A stretch of DNA of 64,000 nucleotides. Origin: Deinococcus hopiensis KR-140. Lineage in GTDB: Bacteria; Deinococcota; Deinococci; Deinococcales; Deinococcaceae. The stretch covers positions 1-64,000 of the forward strand of contig CALPYF020000007.1 of the NCBI GenBank assembly GCA_943327755.2. The letters run 5' to 3'. The notes beneath the pieces are model-generated. The model did no database searches, was not told the DNA's origin, and saw only the letters and a program-made list of their open reading frames with translations. Positions 61,453-64,000 of the stretch are shown piece after piece. A program made the position numbers and the translations under genes. Position 1 is the stretch's first letter, and every line of letters starts with the position of its first letter.

Positions 61453-61706
61453 TCCCGGTTTATGGACTGTAGTGCCTCCAGGACCCTCGCAATCCAACGG
61501 GAAAAGCAGTAAACCCCCACAGGTCAAAGCCGCTTCCCCGTACAGACTCTACCAAACATCACATCAGATTTCTACGATTTTAATTCTGTTTATACCATAG
61601 TCAAAATGTCGCCTCGCGTCAGTACCCTAATCAGAAACAAATGATGAAGCGCGCAGGAACGGCATTTAGCCCTCCTGCACGTCGCGAATCCGGCCTATGA
61701 ATTAAT
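61453..61706. other. AT-richer non-coding spacer
   Basis: I see no gene in this stretch. It is clearly less GC-rich than its surroundings (for example around 61550-61600) and could carry a promoter or small RNA, but no clear element stands out. Confidence 0.3.
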
Positions 61707-62108
61707 TCACACGCGACGCGACCGGATCTTCACGTCCACCCAGCCGAATACCACGCATAGGAGAACAAAGCCAAGCAGACGGGCTGCAGGGAAGACCCCC
61801 GGAATCAACGTCACAGCCAGCGCCGCCAGCACCCCCGCAAACCACGGCGTCATCAACCGGAACGACCCCGCGAACACCACCAGTGCCCCCCCATACAGCG
61901 CCCCCACCACCCACCGGTCAAACCGCCACAGAGACAGATGCACCTCCAGACCCTGCACCGAATAGAACATCAGGCACGCCCCCAGACACGTGAGCGCGGC
62001 CGCCACCGCCATGAGGCCCGCCAGCAGATCCAGCTTCGCCCGCTGCGCGACACTCACCCGACCGACCACCGGGGGAGCGCCAGAGGGCAACACGGGAGGG
62101 CGCCTCAT
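61707..62108 (-). CDS. Multi-pass membrane protein of unknown function
   Basis: This 133-aa protein has four hydrophobic helices (LLAGLMAVAAALTCLGACLMFY, VVGALYGGALVVFAGSF, FAGVLAALAVTLIPGVF, LLGFVLLCVVFGWV). Its ATG overlaps the stop of the upstream gene (ATGA). No family recognised. Confidence 0.55.
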   Translation of the reverse strand: MRRPPVLPSGAPPVVGRVSVAQRAKLDLLAGLMAVAAALTCLGACLMFYSVQGLEVHLSLWRFDRWVVGALYGGALVVFAGSFRLMTPWFAGVLAALAVTLIPGVFPAARLLGFVLLCVVFGWVDVKIRSRRV

Positions 62109-62365
62109 TCAGGCCCCCGCTCATCCAGCGACTCGAGCGGAATGAACGACCGCGTATTCGCCTCACGCTCCAGCTCCTGCCAGCGCACCGCCACCCGGAA
62201 CGTCGTCACGACCAGGCCCAACACCATCATCACCAGCACAATCAGCCGCAACCAACCCGGCAAACCCGGGAACAAGCTGAGCACCATCATGAACACGGAG
62301 ACCGCCAGGAACGGCAGCACTTCACCAAACGACTGCTCGAACGCGAGTCTTACGCGAGGCCGCAT
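62105..62365 (-). CDS. Small two-helix membrane protein
   Basis: This 86-aa protein has two hydrophobic helices (VLPFLAVSVFMMVLSLF and LIVLVMMVLGLVVTTF), a short charged tail and no known domain. First gene of the two-gene minus-strand unit. Two-helix proteins of this size can be partners, immunity proteins or toxins; nothing decides. Confidence 0.5.
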   Translation of the reverse strand: MRPRVRLAFEQSFGEVLPFLAVSVFMMVLSLFPGLPGWLRLIVLVMMVLGLVVTTFRVAVRWQELEREANTRSFIPLESLDERGPE

Positions 62366-62428
62366 AGGTCACCAGAAACGACTGTGGGGGTCATGACCGT
62401 CAGTGTACCAAGAGGCGCGCGCCCCTGA

Positions 62429-62590
62429 CTGCTCAAAGAATGCCACGCAACAGAGAAAGGCTCGGAGCACCCAGGTCAACTGAGGCGGCGGACATCCACC
62501 CGGTCAACTGCTCGGAAATTACCACGCATCCAGCTGGTCGGCCGGACGGACCTTACCCACACCACCACCTGCTCATCGAATACCACGCAA
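62429..62590 (+). repeat. Three 22-bp imperfect direct repeats
   Basis: CTGCTCAAAGAATGCCACGCAA (62429-62450; 18 of 22 positions are shared with the third copy), CTGCTCGGAAATTACCACGC (from 62508) and CTGCTCATCGAATACCACGC (from 62569) are 79 and 61 bp apart. The core CTGCTC-N4-AAT-N-CCACGC is in each. GGTCAACTG also occurs twice nearby. The stretch 62366-62858 has no protein gene; these repeats may be binding sites. Confidence 0.5.
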
Positions 62591-62820
62591 ATGAAGAAGT
62601 GGAGTGCGCTCGCCCTGCGGCCGAACCCTGCCAGAGGGACCCGTCAGGAATCGCCGGGGCTGCAGCAGGGGGTACTACACCCCTCAAAACGATTTGGAGG
62701 GCCCTTCCTGGCCTTCCTGTGCGGGCGCATTTTTCATAGTCGTCTGAGACGGTAAAAAACTGCCCCGTGCCCGTGATCTATCTTCATGATGATGCGTCTA
62801 GCGGGTGAAATGAAGACGCT

Positions 62821-62848
62821 ACTTCACCTAAGCCGCTTTAGGTGAAGT
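62821..62848 (+). promoter_or_regulatory. Inverted repeat before the metallopeptidase
   Basis: ACTTCACCTAA / TTAGGTGAAGT forms perfect 11-bp arms with a 6-nt loop, ending 10 nt before ATG 62859. It is the right size for a repressor operator or a leader hairpin. Confidence 0.5.
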
Positions 62849-62858
62849 AACCTATGAC

Positions 62859-63683
62859 ATGTCGCGTCATCTCCCTCAAATCCGCTTTCACATTGATTCA
62901 GCCCAAGACGCCCCTTCATCCGACATCACAGCGCTGTTCTCGGGGACTCGCGACTACCTCCTGGGCCAGGTGATCCACGACCCGCACTTAATCTCCACCG
63001 TGCGTGCAACCAAGCCGACCTTGGAGGCTCACGCTCAACAACTCCTCGATCGGTACTGGACGAGACCTATCGTTCAGGGAGATCCCAATTACGAGCTGGA
63101 CGTCCTGATTCGCGTTGTCGACGCAGGCTGGTGCGCTGACCTTGCCGAAGTCAATGGCGTTCAGGGCCAGTGGAATGCGTCAGGCGTACCGAAGATCCTG
63201 CTGATGTGCGCTGTTCCGGACCCTGAGCGCCTTACGGCCCGCTTCATTCACGAATTCGGACACTATCTCGACTGGACCAACTCACCCCGAGCCCCTGAAT
63301 TTCACATGACAAGCTTTCTCCGAGCTGAGACGATTGCAGAGCAACTGGTAGTGGACCACGTGGGTCTGCACGCGCTGACGCACAATAGTGTGTGCCCCCC
63401 AGATGACCGAGCGAACATCCGGCGACTCCTGGTGGCCGAAGGCGATCTGGAGGACGTCGCAGCACAGGAGGCATCATTCAATTTTTTTGAAATCTGCGGG
63501 AGCGAGTCCGGGTATGAGCGCCGTCAACGTGTTCAGACAGCCTACGCCCTGGTCAATGAACTTGTGCGGCTGAAGCGGTGGACGTTCGGGGAGTTGCTTT
63601 GCATGAACGACAGGGCCTTCCGGAGCGCGCTGCTCAGCAGTCCAGACCTGTGGCGGCAAGAGGTCGCCGAGGCTCAGGCGTGA
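62859..63683 (+). CDS. HEFGH zinc metallopeptidase-like protein
   Basis: This 274-aa soluble protein has a zincin motif HEFGH at about 131-135, with a likely third ligand in ETIAEQLVVDH about 23-35 residues later. There is no signal peptide. Similar small HExxH proteins next to integrases include the ImmA/IrrE family, which cleave repressors on mobile elements, but the rest of this sequence does not let me assign that family. Its stop overlaps the GTG of the integrase gene, so the two are co-translated. Confidence 0.7.
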   Translation: MSRHLPQIRFHIDSAQDAPSSDITALFSGTRDYLLGQVIHDPHLISTVRATKPTLEAHAQQLLDRYWTRPIVQGDPNYELDVLIRVVDAGWCADLAEVNGVQGQWNASGVPKILLMCAVPDPERLTARFIHEFGHYLDWTNSPRAPEFHMTSFLRAETIAEQLVVDHVGLHALTHNSVCPPDDRANIRRLLVAEGDLEDVAAQEASFNFFEICGSESGYERRQRVQTAYALVNELVRLKRWTFGELLCMNDRAFRSALLSSPDLWRQEVAEAQA

Positions 63684-64000
63684 CCCTCGACCACTACCGC
63701 GGCGACCGTCTCGCCCAGGCGCAGACCTGGGCTGGGCTGCCAGATGACGAGCTGCGTCGCCGGGCAGTCAAAGCGGCCGGTGAGAAAGACGTCGAAGCGC
63801 TGATCGCGCTGACCCAGGCGTACCTCACGCATGAGGGCAGCAGCGGCATCCTGACGAGTCCGCGTACCACGGAGGCCTACACCCTGGGTGTACGGCAGTT
63901 CGTGGAGTACGCCATTATGAACGCCGTGAATCTTCTGCGCCCTGGCCGCCGCGACGGCTCCGGGTACGTCGCGGCGATGCTGAGCGCCGGGCGAAAACCC
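63680..64000 (+). CDS. Tyrosine recombinase/integrase, N-terminal part (cut by window end)
   Basis: The GTG at 63680 overlaps the peptidase stop (GTGA). The 107 visible codons include a SAM-like core-binding domain pattern (LTSPRTTEAYTLGVRQFVEYA, then NLLRPGRRDGSGYVAAML) typical of XerC/D-type recombinases. The catalytic Arg-His-Tyr part would lie beyond 64000, so activity cannot be judged. Together with the metallopeptidase it forms a candidate mobile-element control pair. Confidence 0.65.
   Translation, partial: MTLDHYRGDRLAQAQTWAGLPDDELRRRAVKAAGEKDVEALIALTQAYLTHEGSSGILTSPRTTEAYTLGVRQFVEYAIMNAVNLLRPGRRDGSGYVAAMLSAGRKP

Overview
The window is high-GC DNA (long G+C-biased ORFs throughout) that looks like a Deinococcus secondary replicon, a plasmid or megaplasmid. 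Support comes from an iteron origin with a RepA-type initiator and a ParB-like protein, many promoters whose -10 box sits 5-7 nt before the start codon (leaderless mRNAs, frequent in Deinococcus), and large secreted repeat proteins with a predicted outer-membrane barrel. The genus is an inference from gene style; no rRNA gene is present.

Layout. (1) 1-11.5 kb: a transposase tail, then an envelope-modification block: a minus-strand operon (PAP2 phosphatase, OmpR-type response regulator, histidine kinase, membrane protein, PIG-L deacetylase), a broken subtilase, an esterase, a PepSY protein, a DUF5009-like acyltransferase, a NodB polysaccharide deacetylase with DedA, and a lysozyme-fold protein. 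Five of these transcription units share one promoter layout, TnTACC-N5-TnnACC-N9-nAnnCT, followed in four cases by N5-6 and the start codon. This suggests a self-regulated two-component regulon. (2) 11.5-13.4 kb: a recombination scar with half a response regulator, an intact single-domain response regulator and an RNase H. (3) 13.5-25.5 kb: five consecutive plus-strand genes for exported repeat proteins, one ending in a likely beta-barrel. (4) 25.7-27.8 kb: a HoxX homologue and a small coupled gene. (5) 27.9-44.6 kb: accessory genes, mostly of unknown function, including a DpdA/TGT-like protein, a 991-aa protein, a secreted subtilase operon and an anchored DsbA-like protein. Several share a CGTGGTAAACT promoter element. 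(6) 44.7-48.8 kb: repA, an AT-rich palindromic region, about a dozen iterons and parB. (7) 48.9-62.4 kb: DNA metabolism and unknown genes: family B DNA polymerase, a tRNA-like gene, a SNF2 helicase, a transglutaminase-like protein, a second RNase H, a NERD protein and a lipoprotein. (8) 62.4-64 kb: a repeat-bearing spacer, an HEFGH metallopeptidase and the start of a tyrosine recombinase cut by the window end.

How it fits together. RepA probably binds the helically phased iterons to fire replication and the inverted pair to control itself. ParB and paired TTGGCAGT sites may serve segregation or resolution. PolB, the SNF2 helicase, two related RNases H and the NERD protein form a plasmid-borne DNA-processing set. 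The left third modifies and decorates the cell envelope.
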